Below are positions 1-8,645 of a stretch of 14,976 nt of DNA, one piece after another. Numbering within the stretch: position 1 is the first letter of the stretch; each line of letters starts with the position of its first letter. The translations under genes were made by a program, and so were the position numbers. The notes beneath the pieces were generated by a model, which saw nothing but the letters and a program-made list of their open reading frames with translations, was not told where the DNA came from and did no database searches. The DNA lies in contig CANRFD010000027.1 in NCBI GenBank assembly GCA_947629845.1, forward strand, positions 1 through 14,976, given 5' to 3'. The stretch comes from an uncultured Clostridia bacterium (GTDB taxonomy: Bacteria > Bacillota > Clostridia > Christensenellales > Borkfalkiaceae).

Positions 1-536
1 ACGGGGACGCCGCCGAGCGCGGGGAGAATTTCTTCCCGCGAGCCGCGCATGAGCTTGGTGTAAAAGATCCCGCTCATGGAAGCGCGGACGCTCTTGGGCG
101 AGTACGGATCGGCGCACCCGGCAAGATAGATCTCCCCGTAGCCCGCCGCCGCGGCCGTACGGATGACGGCACCGACGTTGGCGGGATCGGAAAGCCCGTC
201 TAAAAGCAGGCATTTCCCCGTGGGCGGGGCGATGGCCGCCGACGGAATGCGCACCTCCGCCACGGCGCCCTGCGGCGTTTTCTCATCGGAGACGGCCTTG
301 AAGGCGTCCTCCCCGAGGATGAGCACCTCGGGCGCGACGCGATCCGCCCAGCCGAGGCGTTCGGGCTGCGTTTCGCACAGGGCGACGCGCACGATGGACT
401 GCGGGAACGCGGCAGCGCACTCCGTAATCATCTTGAACCCCTCGACGAGGTAGGCGCCGCGCTCCTTCCTCCCCTTTTTCTCTTTCAGGGAGGCGAGCTC
501 CTTGACGGCGGGATTTTGTTTGGATACGATCACCAT
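1..536 (-). CDS. RNA 2'-O-ribose methyltransferase, SpoU/TrmH (SPOUT) family, partial
   Basis: Transfers a methyl group from S-adenosylmethionine to a ribose 2'-OH, most likely in 23S rRNA. The first 178 codons are visible; the 3' end lies beyond the left edge. Residues 1-100 form a substrate-binding-like N-terminal domain (KERGAYLVEGFKMI around 24-37, as in SpoU_sub_bind). The catalytic SPOUT domain follows, with motif 1 LLLDGLSDPANVGAVIRTA at 110-128 (N120 and R126 of the NxGxxxR core) and motif 2 DPYSPKSVRASMSGIFY at 143-159. Motif 3, which closes the knot and binds SAM, is off the window. The start ATG at 536 has no clear Shine-Dalgarno, and a terminator hairpin lies between it and rplT. 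The place next to infC-rpmI-rplT matches the ysgA-type methylase of Firmicutes, often followed by pheST (known context; not visible here). The family is secure, the target nucleotide unknown. Confidence 0.88.
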   Translation of the reverse strand, partial: MVIVSKQNPAVKELASLKEKKGRKERGAYLVEGFKMITECAAAFPQSIVRVALCETQPERLGWADRVAPEVLILGEDAFKAVSDEKTPQGAVAEVRIPSAAIAPPTGKCLLLDGLSDPANVGAVIRTAAAAGYGEIYLAGCADPYSPKSVRASMSGIFYTKLMRGSREEILPALGGVP

Positions 537-547
537 ACGCGATTTGT

Positions 548-577
548 AAAAAGAGCCCTTCGGCGAAAGGCTCTTTT
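548..577 (-). terminator. Intrinsic terminator after rplT
   Basis: On the minus strand a stem AAAAGAGCC/GGCTCTTTT (569-577 with 549-557) closes a short loop and ends in a run of five T. It sits 8 nt after the rplT stop and 12 nt before the methyltransferase start, so it should reduce transcription into that gene. No separate promoter is visible between them, so partial read-through or a promoter inside rplT is implied. Confidence 0.75.
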
Positions 578-584
578 CGGACAA

Positions 585-935
585 TTACAGCGCGGCTTTC
601 GCCTTCTCGCAGATGGCGGCGAACGCATGAGCGTCCGTTACGGCGAGATCTGCAAGCGCCTTGCGGTTCAGCTCGATGCCCGCAACTTTGAGCCCGTGCA
701 TCAGCTTGGAATAGGAGATCCCGTTGATGCGCGCGCCCGCATTGATACGCGCGATCCAGAGGCTGCGCATATCGCGCTTGCGACGCTTTCTGCCGACATA
801 CGCGTATTGCAGCGACTTCATCACCGCCTCGCGGGCGATGCGGTAGTTCTTGCTCTTGCAACCGAAGTATCCCTTTGCAAGGCGGAAAATTTTTCTGCGC
901 TTTTTAACGGCGTTTACGCCTCTCTTGATTCTCAT
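585..935 (-). CDS. rplT: 50S ribosomal protein L20
   Basis: Primary 23S rRNA-binding protein needed early in 50S subunit assembly. The 116-aa length is standard for L20. It begins MRIKRGVNAVKKRRKIFRLA with the basic N-terminal tail, continues with the conserved KGYFG and RDMRSLWIARINAGAR (about 75-90) segments, and ends in the compact C-terminal RNA-binding domain. The start ATG at 935 follows GGAGGG with normal spacing, 15 nt after the rpmI stop. It is the last gene of the infC-rpmI-rplT operon. In several bacteria L20 represses its own operon by binding mRNA; no L20-binding site can be proved here. Confidence 0.98.
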   Translation of the reverse strand: MRIKRGVNAVKKRRKIFRLAKGYFGCKSKNYRIAREAVMKSLQYAYVGRKRRKRDMRSLWIARINAGARINGISYSKLMHGLKVAGIELNRKALADLAVTDAHAFAAICEKAKAAL

Positions 936-950
936 AGTTCCTGCCCTCCG

Positions 951-1151
951 TTAATCCTTATACGGGATCATCTGCTTGACGGTGTTCTCCTGCGTGGGAG
1001 AGACGAGCGTCGACTGGCGCAGATTTCTCTTTCTCTTTCTGTTCTTGGTTTCCGCTTTGTGGTTCTTGCCGCCGTGGGCTCTGTTCACCTTGCCGGCGCC
1101 CGTGAGCCAAAAGCGCTTTTTGGAACCCGAATGCGATTTCTGTTTCGGCAT
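951..1151 (-). CDS. rpmI: 50S ribosomal protein L35
   Basis: Small basic 50S ribosomal protein, 66 aa, the usual length. It starts MPKQKSHSGSKKRFWLTGAG, the diagnostic N-terminus of L35, and contains the AHGGKNHKAETKNRKRKRNLR basic stretch. The ATG at 1151 is preceded by GGAGG (TTGGAGGATAAAAAGT), which fixes the start. The frame stays open upstream to an ATG at 1265, but that site has no ribosome binding site and the extension is not L35-like. Middle gene of the infC-rpmI-rplT operon. Confidence 0.97.
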   Translation of the reverse strand: MPKQKSHSGSKKRFWLTGAGKVNRAHGGKNHKAETKNRKRKRNLRQSTLVSPTQENTVKQMIPYKD

Positions 1152-1299
1152 ACTTTTTATCCTCCAATAAATTTGCGTTTCCGATTTTATATCCTGCCCG
1201 AACGGGCGAAGATCCTGTTTTTCCCCTTGCGGGCGAAGTGAATCCGCCCTTGCCTTCTTCGGCATAATTTACAGCAAAACAGTCCCTTTCTTTTCGTGT

Positions 1300-1830
1300 T
1301 TACTTTTTCTGCGGGGCGAGGATGAGAATGAGATTTCTCCCCTCCATGTTGAGCGGCTTTTCGATGACGGCGAGCTCCTTCAGCCCTTCGTAGAAGTTCA
1401 TGATGACGTCTTTTGCCAAATTGGCGTGCGCCATCTGCCTGCCGCGGAGGCGAATCGTCACCTTCACCTTGTTGCCCTGCTCCAAAAACTTGGTCGCCTG
1501 CTTGGCCTTGACGGCGAGGTCGCCCACGTCGATCGTCATGGAGAGCTGAACTTCCTTGAGCTCGACGATCTTTTGGTTGCGCCTGTTCTCCTTCTCCTTC
1601 TTCGCCTGCTCGAACTTGTACTTGCCGTAGTCCATGATCTTGCACACGGGCGGAATGGCGTTGGGCGAAATTTTGACGAGGTCGAGGTCGGCTTCCTCCG
1701 CAAGGCGCAGCGCCTCCCGCGACGACATGACGCCGAGCATCTCCCCCGTCTCCGAGATGAGACGCACTTCGCGGTCGCGGATCTCCCCATTGATCTGATT
1801 TTGGTTTTGATTTTTATTTTTTACTACCAT
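1300..1830 (-). CDS. infC: Translation initiation factor IF-3
   Basis: Binds the 30S subunit, prevents premature joining with 50S and checks start-codon/initiator-tRNA pairing. Protein of 176 aa from the ATG at 1830. The N-domain opens NQINGEIRDREVRLI (about 11-25) and carries ISPNAIPPVCKIMDYGKYKF (about 54-73), matching the IF-3 signature. A lysine/arginine-rich linker follows at 76-86, then the C-domain with KVTIRLRGRQMAH (123-135). The ATG is preceded by GAGAGGA, closely spaced. A GTG 36 nt upstream (1866) keeps the frame but lies inside a leader hairpin without a ribosome binding site. First gene of the operon, driven by the promoter at 1984-2012. About 148 nt separate it from rpmI; that spacer is rich in short GC hairpins but shows no terminator. 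Confidence 0.97.
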   Translation of the reverse strand: MVVKNKNQNQNQINGEIRDREVRLISETGEMLGVMSSREALRLAEEADLDLVKISPNAIPPVCKIMDYGKYKFEQAKKEKENRRNQKIVELKEVQLSMTIDVGDLAVKAKQATKFLEQGNKVKVTIRLRGRQMAHANLAKDVIMNFYEGLKELAVIEKPLNMEGRNLILILAPQKK

Positions 1831-1840
1831 ATTCCTCTCA

Positions 1841-1983
1841 ACAATAAAAATAAACGGGTTTCGCACAGGAAGCCCGTTGAACTTTTTTGCGCACGGAAAA
1901 ATTCCGTGACATCTCCGAAGTGATCGACCCGCGCCGCCCGTGCGACTGCGGAGAGAAGGGGTTTCCTCTGCTTTACTGCTATT
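1841..1983 (-). promoter_or_regulatory. Structured infC leader, possible attenuator
   Basis: The mRNA leader between the promoter and infC is about 145 nt and holds competing pairings. There is a perfect hairpin CACGGAA/TTCCGTG (1892-1898 with 1902-1908). There is also a stem AACGGG/CCCGTT (1853-1858 with 1873-1878) followed by the T-rich TATTTTTATTG, which resembles a weak terminator. An upstream TCGCAC (1940-1945) is complementary to GTGCGA in the loop of that stem (1861-1866), and the neighbouring GCACGG could alternatively pair with CCGTGC of the first hairpin. This fits the attenuation known for infC operons in other Firmicutes. Regulation is inferred. Confidence 0.45.
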
Positions 1984-2012
1984 AGGATAGCAAATATTTA
2001 CGGGATTGTCAA
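1984..2012 (-). promoter_or_regulatory. Promoter of infC-rpmI-rplT
   Basis: On the minus strand TTGACA (2007-2012), a 17-bp spacer and TATCCT (1984-1989). The -35 is perfect and the -10 is 4/6 to the sigma-A consensus. It lies about 40 bp after the stop of the upstream amylase gene, between that gene and the infC leader. Confidence 0.8.
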
Positions 2013-2052
2013 CCGTTTTAGTGCACTTTTTCCGAATTTTTGCGCCTGCGCT

Positions 2053-3366
2053 TCACTTTTTCCTGTAAATGCAGGCGGAGAACGGGCGCAGGTAGATGTC
2101 GTTCAAGTTGCGGGTTTCGCCCGTAAGAAGGTCGACCCCCTCCGCTTCCTCCACGCGCACGGTGGGATCGCTCTCGGTGATGTTGATGGCGACGACGATC
2201 TTCTCCCCCTCGAACTCGCGCACGAAGGCGAACCAGCCGTTGTTTACGGCGGCCTTACGGTAGCTCCCGTAGGCGAGGGCGCGGCTTTCCCGCCGTATCT
2301 TTGCGAGCGCGGCGATATGTGCGGCAAGTTCGGGGTGCGCCGACTTGTTTACGTCGTCGATGCAGGGGCGGAGGTCGTAGTCGAGATTGCCCTTTTTGCC
2401 CTCCTGCCCGAACTCCGAACCGTAGTAGACGCAGGGGATGCCGGGCATCGTAAACAGCAGCGTATAGAGGTTTTTGAGATTTTTGCCCTCCTTCAGCGCC
2501 GTCGCCGCACGCTCGACGTCGTGATTGTCGACGAAGTTAAAGAGGCGCTTCCCGCGGAAGAGGCACCACGGGAAATCGCCGAAGAGGCGGGTCATGGAGT
2601 ACTCGATCTCGAAGAGGTTGCGGCTGTTGAACGCCGAGAGCATGCTGCGGAAGCCCTCGTAATTGGTGGCGGAATCCAGCCGCGCGGGGGTGACGTTCTT
2701 CTCGAAATTGTTGAGATGGATGACTTCGCCGACGAGGAAAAAGTCCAACTTTTCCGCCGCGACCGTGCGCCGAAGCAGCTCTAAAAACCACGGCGGGAGG
2801 AGGTAGCTCACATCCAACCGCAGGCCGTCGATATCGAAGGTTTTTATCCAAAAACGCACAGCGTTCATGAGATATTGCTGCAGATCGCCGTTTTCGAGGT
2901 TGAGCTTTACGAGCTCGGGGTGCCCCTCCCAATCGGCATAGGCGAACCCGTCGTTATAGCGCGAATTGCCGCGGAAATCGATGTGGAAAAAGGAGCAAGC
3001 GGCGGCGTTTTCGCGGCCTTTTTGCACCTCCTTGAAGGGCGGGAACGCCCTGCCGACGTGGTTGAACACGCCGTCCAAAACGACGCGGATGCCCGCCGCA
3101 TGCAATTTTTGCACGAGGGCGGCGAACTCCTCGTTGGTGCCAAGCCGCCTGTCCACGGTGAAAAAGTCCACTGTGTCGTAGCCGTGGCGCTCGCTCTCGA
3201 CGAGCGGGTTGAAGAGGACGGCTGTTACTCCCATCGCCTTTAGCCGCGGGATCTCCGCCTCGATCTTGCCGAGGCGGTGCATTGTCTCGCCGAAGTCGTT
3301 GGTGCGCTCCGCCCCGCAAAATCCGAGCGGATAAATTTGATAGAAAACTGCCTCGTCAAACCACAT
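2053..3366 (-). CDS. GH13 alpha-amylase family glycosidase, cytoplasmic
   Basis: Retaining alpha-glucan hydrolase or transglycosidase of 437 aa. All four GH13 regions are present: DGVFNH (98-103), GLRLDV with the expected nucleophile D185, LVGEV with acid/base E214, and FVDNHD with transition-state stabiliser D283. A C-terminal beta domain follows (about 370-437). There is no signal peptide, so it should act inside the cell on imported oligosaccharides. The compact size and the NHD/GSEFGQEG layout suggest the neopullulanase/cyclomaltodextrinase-oligo-glucosidase side of the family, but no N-terminal CBM34-like domain is present. The ATG at 3366 overlaps the end of the GH3 gene by 11 nt (ATG followed by TGA in the other frame) and has GGAGAAAG upstream, so the two are probably translationally coupled. 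Exact substrate unknown. No clear terminator follows; the infC promoter comes 40 bp later. Confidence 0.93.
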   Translation of the reverse strand: MWFDEAVFYQIYPLGFCGAERTNDFGETMHRLGKIEAEIPRLKAMGVTAVLFNPLVESERHGYDTVDFFTVDRRLGTNEEFAALVQKLHAAGIRVVLDGVFNHVGRAFPPFKEVQKGRENAAACSFFHIDFRGNSRYNDGFAYADWEGHPELVKLNLENGDLQQYLMNAVRFWIKTFDIDGLRLDVSYLLPPWFLELLRRTVAAEKLDFFLVGEVIHLNNFEKNVTPARLDSATNYEGFRSMLSAFNSRNLFEIEYSMTRLFGDFPWCLFRGKRLFNFVDNHDVERAATALKEGKNLKNLYTLLFTMPGIPCVYYGSEFGQEGKKGNLDYDLRPCIDDVNKSAHPELAAHIAALAKIRRESRALAYGSYRKAAVNNGWFAFVREFEGEKIVVAINITESDPTVRVEEAEGVDLLTGETRNLNDIYLRPFSACIYRKK

Positions 3367-5680
3367 CGTCTTTCTCCGTTTTTGTTGAATTTTCCGACCC
3401 CATTATGCCATTTTGCAAAATTGCGCCCAGTACTTCGCAGGCGTTTTGCTGCAATTCCCCGCGGGTGAGAGAGCCCGCCTTCCCCAGCCCTTTTAACAGC
3501 CCGCCGTGCTGGAATTTTTTGCCGAGATAGTCCCCGCCCGGCATCAGAACGTTGACGCCCGCATATACGCGCGCCGCGTTATTTTTGCGCATTCCCGCCT
3601 GGGGGCAAGTCCCCTTCTTCATCCACCAATCGGTGACGACGCACCCTTCAAAGCCCCATTCGCCGCGGAGAACGCCGCGCACGAGCGCCGCGTTGTAGTG
3701 CGCGTACACGCCGTTTATCATGTTGTAGGAGGTCATCAAAAAGTGCGGGCGCCCCTCCTTTACGCAAATTTCAAAGCCGCGCAAGTAGATCTCGCGCAGG
3801 GCGCGTTCGGAGAGGCGGCTGTCGTTTCCGTTGCGGTTGAACTCCTGATTGTTGCAGGCGAAGTGCTTGGGGCAGGCGGAGACGCCCGCGCTCTGCACCC
3901 CGCGCACGGCGGCCGCGGCGATCTTGCCCGTAAGGCAGGGATCCTCCGAATAGTACTCGAAGTTGCGCCCGCACAGCGGATCGCGGTGAATGTTCATGGC
4001 GGGCGCGAGCAGAACGTGCGAGCCGCGCTCCTTCATCTCCTCCCCCACGCCGCGGTAGACCGCCTCGACGAGGGCGGGGTCGAAGGTGCACGCGAGCAGC
4101 GTTCCGACGGGCAGCAGCGACGAGACCGTCTTTAATCGGATGCCCGAGGGCCCGTCCGTCATGGTGACGGGCGGCACCTTGCGGGCGCGAAGCTCCTCCG
4201 TGACGCCGCCCATGACGCCCGCATTGCCGCTTGCGCCGAGCGGGCTATCCATCTTCATCGCGCCGTAGGCGAGCGATTGGAGCTCCCTGTCCGAGAGCTG
4301 TGCGACGAACTGCCCGACCGTCGCCCTGCCCTCCGCAACGTCGCGGAAATCGCATGCGGCCGTGGGTGCAGGCAGCGCGGGCGGCAGCGGATGGCGGTGG
4401 GAAAGCGGCGGGGCGCACTCCAAAACGCGCTCCTCCATCTCAAGGGAGGCGATCTCTCCTGCGCTGCGCACGTCGGCGCCGGCGTACAGGCGGTACGTCC
4501 CGCCGAAGATGACGAATGCGCCGCGGGCGACGTCGTAGGAAGCGAAGGCGCGGCCGTCGAGGAAGATTTCGCCGCGCTCCTCTTCGCCGGGCGCGAGCTG
4601 CCCGCTCTTGCAAAAGCCGACAAGCTCCCGCGCGGGGGCGTGCGAAGCGGCGGGCTTTTCCACATACACCTGCACGACCTCGCGCCCCGCCCGTTCTCCC
4701 GTGTTCTTTACTGCGTATTTTACGACCCCATCCCGATAATTTGCCGAAATCGAGAAGGTCGTATAGGACAATCCGAACCCGAACGGGAAGAGCACGCGGT
4801 CTCTCGCCTTCGTCTCGAAATGGCGGTAGCCGACGAAGATGTCCTCCCGATATTCGTTGTAGGCGGCGTTGCCGAAATTTTCCGCCGAGGGATAGTCGGC
4901 ATAGGCGCGGGCGACGGTATCCGCGAGCTTGCCGCAGGGGTTTGCCCTGCCCAAAACGAGCTCCGCGCAGGCGTTGCCCGCCTCCATGCCGCCCTGCCAC
5001 ACGATGAGCGCCGCGCCGATCGCGTATTCTTCGAGGAAGGCAAGGTCGATGACGCTGCCGATGTTGAGCACGGCGGCGACGTGCGGGAAGGCCTTCGTCA
5101 CGGCGGAGAGCATCGCCCGTTCCGCCTCGGTCAGGTAAAAGGCGCCCGCTTTCAGCTCGTTGTCGCGGTCTTCGCCCGCCGCTCTGCCCAAGACGACGAC
5201 GGCGGTATCCGTCTCCGCGCGCGCCGCCGCGACGAGTTCGTCCGAAAGGGGCATCTCGGGGAAGCTGCGCGGCCAATCGCCCCAGCGGCCGTGGGAGACG
5301 GGGCGCTCCTTCGAATAGGCGACGTAGGCGGCCTTGAGCTTTTCCGCAAGCCGGGCGCCCGCCCTTTCGAAGCCCTCGAGGATGCTCACGCGGTAGGGCT
5401 TGCGGACGTCGCCGCCCGTGCCATAGCCCGCATAAAAGGTATCCGTCTGCACCCTGCCGAAGAGGGCGAATTTGCCAAAAACCGGCAGCGTTTTATCGTT
5501 TTTGAGAAGAACTGCCCCTTCGCAGGCGGCGCGGCGCAGAAGCTCAGGCATGCCGGGGGTCGCCTCGCCGGCGGTCTCGCCCGCGCCCAACTCTTCCTGC
5601 TTGAGTGCGCTCCCCGAGACGGAAAAGTACAGCTTTGCGGCAAAATTTTTTAATTTTTGCTTGAATTTGACCATGCTCAT
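3356..5680 (-). CDS. GH3 beta-glucosidase with permuted domain order
   Basis: Retaining exo-glycosidase of 774 aa, probably beta-glucosidase or beta-xylosidase. The usual GH3 order is reversed. Residues about 45-310 form the alpha/beta sandwich domain (GH3_C-like; VVVLGRAAGEDRDNE with likely acid/base E170, and VLFPFGFGLSYTTF 296-309). A fibronectin-III-like segment spans about 315-420. The TIM-barrel domain comes last (MTDGPSGIR 507-515, GRNFEYYSEDP 571-581, KHF 605-607), with nucleophile D684 in GFEGCVVTDWW. Reversed order is known from ruminal clostridial GH3 enzymes. The N-terminus is basic but not a convincing secretion signal, so it is probably intracellular. ATG at 5680 follows GGAGGG; ATG at 5674 is an alternative. 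First gene of a two-gene operon with the GH13 gene and a perfect-consensus promoter. No transporter or regulator is adjacent. Substrate cannot be decided from sequence. Confidence 0.93.
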   Translation of the reverse strand: MSMVKFKQKLKNFAAKLYFSVSGSALKQEELGAGETAGEATPGMPELLRRAACEGAVLLKNDKTLPVFGKFALFGRVQTDTFYAGYGTGGDVRKPYRVSILEGFERAGARLAEKLKAAYVAYSKERPVSHGRWGDWPRSFPEMPLSDELVAAARAETDTAVVVLGRAAGEDRDNELKAGAFYLTEAERAMLSAVTKAFPHVAAVLNIGSVIDLAFLEEYAIGAALIVWQGGMEAGNACAELVLGRANPCGKLADTVARAYADYPSAENFGNAAYNEYREDIFVGYRHFETKARDRVLFPFGFGLSYTTFSISANYRDGVVKYAVKNTGERAGREVVQVYVEKPAASHAPARELVGFCKSGQLAPGEEERGEIFLDGRAFASYDVARGAFVIFGGTYRLYAGADVRSAGEIASLEMEERVLECAPPLSHRHPLPPALPAPTAACDFRDVAEGRATVGQFVAQLSDRELQSLAYGAMKMDSPLGASGNAGVMGGVTEELRARKVPPVTMTDGPSGIRLKTVSSLLPVGTLLACTFDPALVEAVYRGVGEEMKERGSHVLLAPAMNIHRDPLCGRNFEYYSEDPCLTGKIAAAAVRGVQSAGVSACPKHFACNNQEFNRNGNDSRLSERALREIYLRGFEICVKEGRPHFLMTSYNMINGVYAHYNAALVRGVLRGEWGFEGCVVTDWWMKKGTCPQAGMRKNNAARVYAGVNVLMPGGDYLGKKFQHGGLLKGLGKAGSLTRGELQQNACEVLGAILQNGIMGSENSTKTEKDDVV

Positions 5681-5701
5681 GGCAGCCCTCCGACGAAAAT
5701 A

Positions 5702-5730
5702 ATTATATCATACGCGGACAAACCTGTCAA
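5702..5730 (-). promoter_or_regulatory. Promoter of the GH3-GH13 operon
   Basis: Minus strand TTGACA (5725-5730), 17-bp spacer, TATAAT (5702-5707): all twelve consensus bases match. The predicted transcript start leaves a leader of only about 15 nt before the ATG, with the GGAGGG right at its 5' end. The -35 lies back-to-back with that of the opposite promoter, 7 bp away. Confidence 0.9.
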
Positions 5731-5737
5731 CGCGCGC

Positions 5738-5766
5738 TTGCAATTTCCTCGGTGCGGGTGTATAAT
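5738..5766 (+). promoter_or_regulatory. Promoter of the M18 aminopeptidase gene
   Basis: Plus strand TTGCAA (5738-5743), 17-bp spacer, TATAAT (5761-5766). The ATG is 20 nt after the -10, so the leader is about 14 nt. The two divergent -35 boxes are 7 bp apart, so two polymerases could hardly bind together. Confidence 0.85.
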
Positions 5767-5786
5767 AAAAAGAAAAAAGGTGCCCC

Positions 5787-7022
5787 ATGAACGGACTCGG
5801 ACAATTTCTCAAGACATCGTATACAGCCTATCAGGCGGTGGAAAACGCTACCGCCTATCTCCTTTCGCACGGGTTCACCCCCCTCGGCGAACAAGCCCCG
5901 TGGCAGCTTGCGGAGGGCGGGAAATACTTTGTGACGCGCGGCGGAAACAGCCTGATCGCCTTCCGCTACGCTTGCGGCGGCGCGAAGATCGTTGCGAGCC
6001 ATACCGATTCTCCCGCGCTCAAGCTCAAGGAAAACGCCGCCCTTGCCGATAAGCCCTTTGTAAAGCTCAACGCGGAGCCGTACGGCGGCGGGCTGTGGTA
6101 TACCTTCTTCGACCGCCCGCTGAAGATCGCAGGCCGCGTGGTGCGGGAGCGGGACGGCGCCCTCGTCTCGCAAAATTATGTGAGCGACTTCCGCTGCGTG
6201 CTCCCCTCCCTCGCCATCCACCAGCAACGGGACGCCAACGAAAAATTCTCTCCCAACCTGCAGACCGAACTCCCCCTCTTTGCCCTCGGCGAAGCGGAGT
6301 TCGGCGCGCGGCTGCAAAATGCCGTGAGTTACGATCTGTTTGCCGTTCCCGATGAAGAGCCCTTTGTGAGCGGCGCAAACGGGGAATTTTTCTCGTCGCC
6401 CCGCCTCGACGATCTCTCCGGCGTGTACGCCTCTCTCCGCGCCATTGCGGAGGGCGACGGGAAAGGCCTGTGCCTGTGCGCCTGCTTCAACGGCGAGGAG
6501 ATCGGCAGCCGCGTCTATGGCGGCGCGGGCGCGAACTTCCTGCACGCAACGCTTGCCCGCATCGCCGCCGCGCAGGGACGTGCGGATATGGATGATCTGC
6601 TTGCGGCGTCCTTCCTCCTCTCCCTCGACAACGCCCACTCCCGCCACCCCAACCACCCCGAGAAGTGCGACCCGACCAACCGCGCCGTCATGGGCGACGG
6701 CATCGTGATCAAGAGCCATGCGGGCGGCGCATACACGACGGACGCGCTCACCGCCGCCGTCGCAAAGACGATCTTCCAAGCGGCGGGCGTGAAATTCCAG
6801 ACCTTTTTCAACCGCTCGGATATGGCGAGCGGCTCCACCCTCGGCGCGATTTCGCTCACGCAGGCAAGCATCCCCTCGGTGGACATCGGCATCGCCCAGC
6901 TCGCCATGCACTCCGCCGTGGAGACCATCGCGAAAAGCGACTATTTTGAGCTTGAAAAGGCGCTCTTCGCCTTCTACGGCAGCTCCATCGCCCTGAAGGA
7001 GGGCGAGGCGACGGTAAAATGA
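5787..7022 (+). CDS. apeB: M18 family aminopeptidase (aspartyl aminopeptidase type)
   Basis: Di-zinc cytosolic exopeptidase that trims N-terminal, preferably acidic, residues from peptides. 411 aa, typical of bacterial M18 enzymes. Active-site residues are all visible by family pattern: H72 in ASHTDSPALKLK, bridging D208 in SPRLDDLSG, catalytic E237 and ligand E238 in FNGEEIGSR, D281 in SLDNAHSRHPNHPEK, and H375 in IAQLAMHSAVE. The family forms large dodecamers. The start is ATG at 5787 with a modest AAGG upstream. It is a single-gene transcript: own promoter at 5738-5766 and a strong terminator straight after the stop. Substrate preference follows from the family, not from direct evidence. 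Confidence 0.95.
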   Translation: MNGLGQFLKTSYTAYQAVENATAYLLSHGFTPLGEQAPWQLAEGGKYFVTRGGNSLIAFRYACGGAKIVASHTDSPALKLKENAALADKPFVKLNAEPYGGGLWYTFFDRPLKIAGRVVRERDGALVSQNYVSDFRCVLPSLAIHQQRDANEKFSPNLQTELPLFALGEAEFGARLQNAVSYDLFAVPDEEPFVSGANGEFFSSPRLDDLSGVYASLRAIAEGDGKGLCLCACFNGEEIGSRVYGGAGANFLHATLARIAAAQGRADMDDLLAASFLLSLDNAHSRHPNHPEKCDPTNRAVMGDGIVIKSHAGGAYTTDALTAAVAKTIFQAAGVKFQTFFNRSDMASGSTLGAISLTQASIPSVDIGIAQLAMHSAVETIAKSDYFELEKALFAFYGSSIALKEGEATVK

Positions 7023-7036
7023 CGCTCGCCTATTTT

Positions 7037-7067
7037 GCCCGCGCGGACGCTGCGCGGGCGTTTTTTT
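7037..7067 (+). terminator. Intrinsic terminator of the M18 gene
   Basis: Stem GCCCGCGC/GCGCGGGC (7037-7044 with 7052-7059) with a 7-nt loop, followed by G and seven T (7061-7067). It lies 15 nt after the stop codon. Classic strong rho-independent terminator. Confidence 0.93.
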
Positions 7068-7076
7068 ATAGAGAAA

Positions 7077-7117
7077 ACCTCCGGGGGGACGACGATGGGA
7101 GCCCGGAGGTCTTTTTC
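7077..7117. terminator. Second hairpin, probably bidirectional terminator
   Basis: Stem ACCTCCGGG/CCCGGAGGT (7077-7085 with 7102-7110). On the plus strand it is followed by CTTTTTCT; on the minus strand by TTTTCTC and, further on, the T-poor complement of the first terminator. It probably backs up termination of the M18 gene and ends aspA transcription, whose stop is 47 nt away on the other strand. Confidence 0.75.
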
Positions 7118-7163
7118 TGAAATTGCGGGGCGATAAAACCGCCGACCGTGGGGATTTAACCGT

Positions 7164-8567
<1,404 letters not shown>

Positions 8568-8614
8568 ATCGATTTTTGCTCCGAAGGGCGTACCCGCGCC
8601 CGTAAGTCGGCTCT

Positions 8615-8643
8615 ATTATACCCCCCTTTCGCCGAAAAAGCAA
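8615..8643 (-). promoter_or_regulatory. Promoter of aspA
   Basis: Minus strand TTGCTT (8638-8643), 17-bp spacer with a G-run, TATAAT (8615-8620). The same TTGCTT-17-TATAAT pair drives the tRNA-Ala genes at 10135-10163. Confidence 0.83.
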
Positions 8644-8645
8644 GC

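Noticed and set aside
1152..1265. In-frame N-terminal extension of rpmI from an ATG at 1265.
   Set aside because: No ribosome binding site there and the added residues do not resemble L35; the ATG at 1151 has GGAGG and the family N-terminus.
1152..1299. Possible terminator or hidden gene in the infC-rpmI spacer.
   Set aside because: There are short GC hairpins (for example GCCCG/CGGGC) but no T-tract, promoter or independent coding frame.
1831..1866. Longer infC start at a GTG (1866).
   Set aside because: It lies within a leader hairpin without a Shine-Dalgarno; the ATG at 1830 has GAGAGGA and gives normal IF-3 length.
4277..5653. Long open frame (458 aa) opposite the GH3 gene; similar long frames opposite the M18 gene (394 aa) and bsh (371 aa).
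   Set aside because: GC-rich antisense shadows with low-complexity Arg/Ala/Gly composition, no family motifs; the sense genes are secure.
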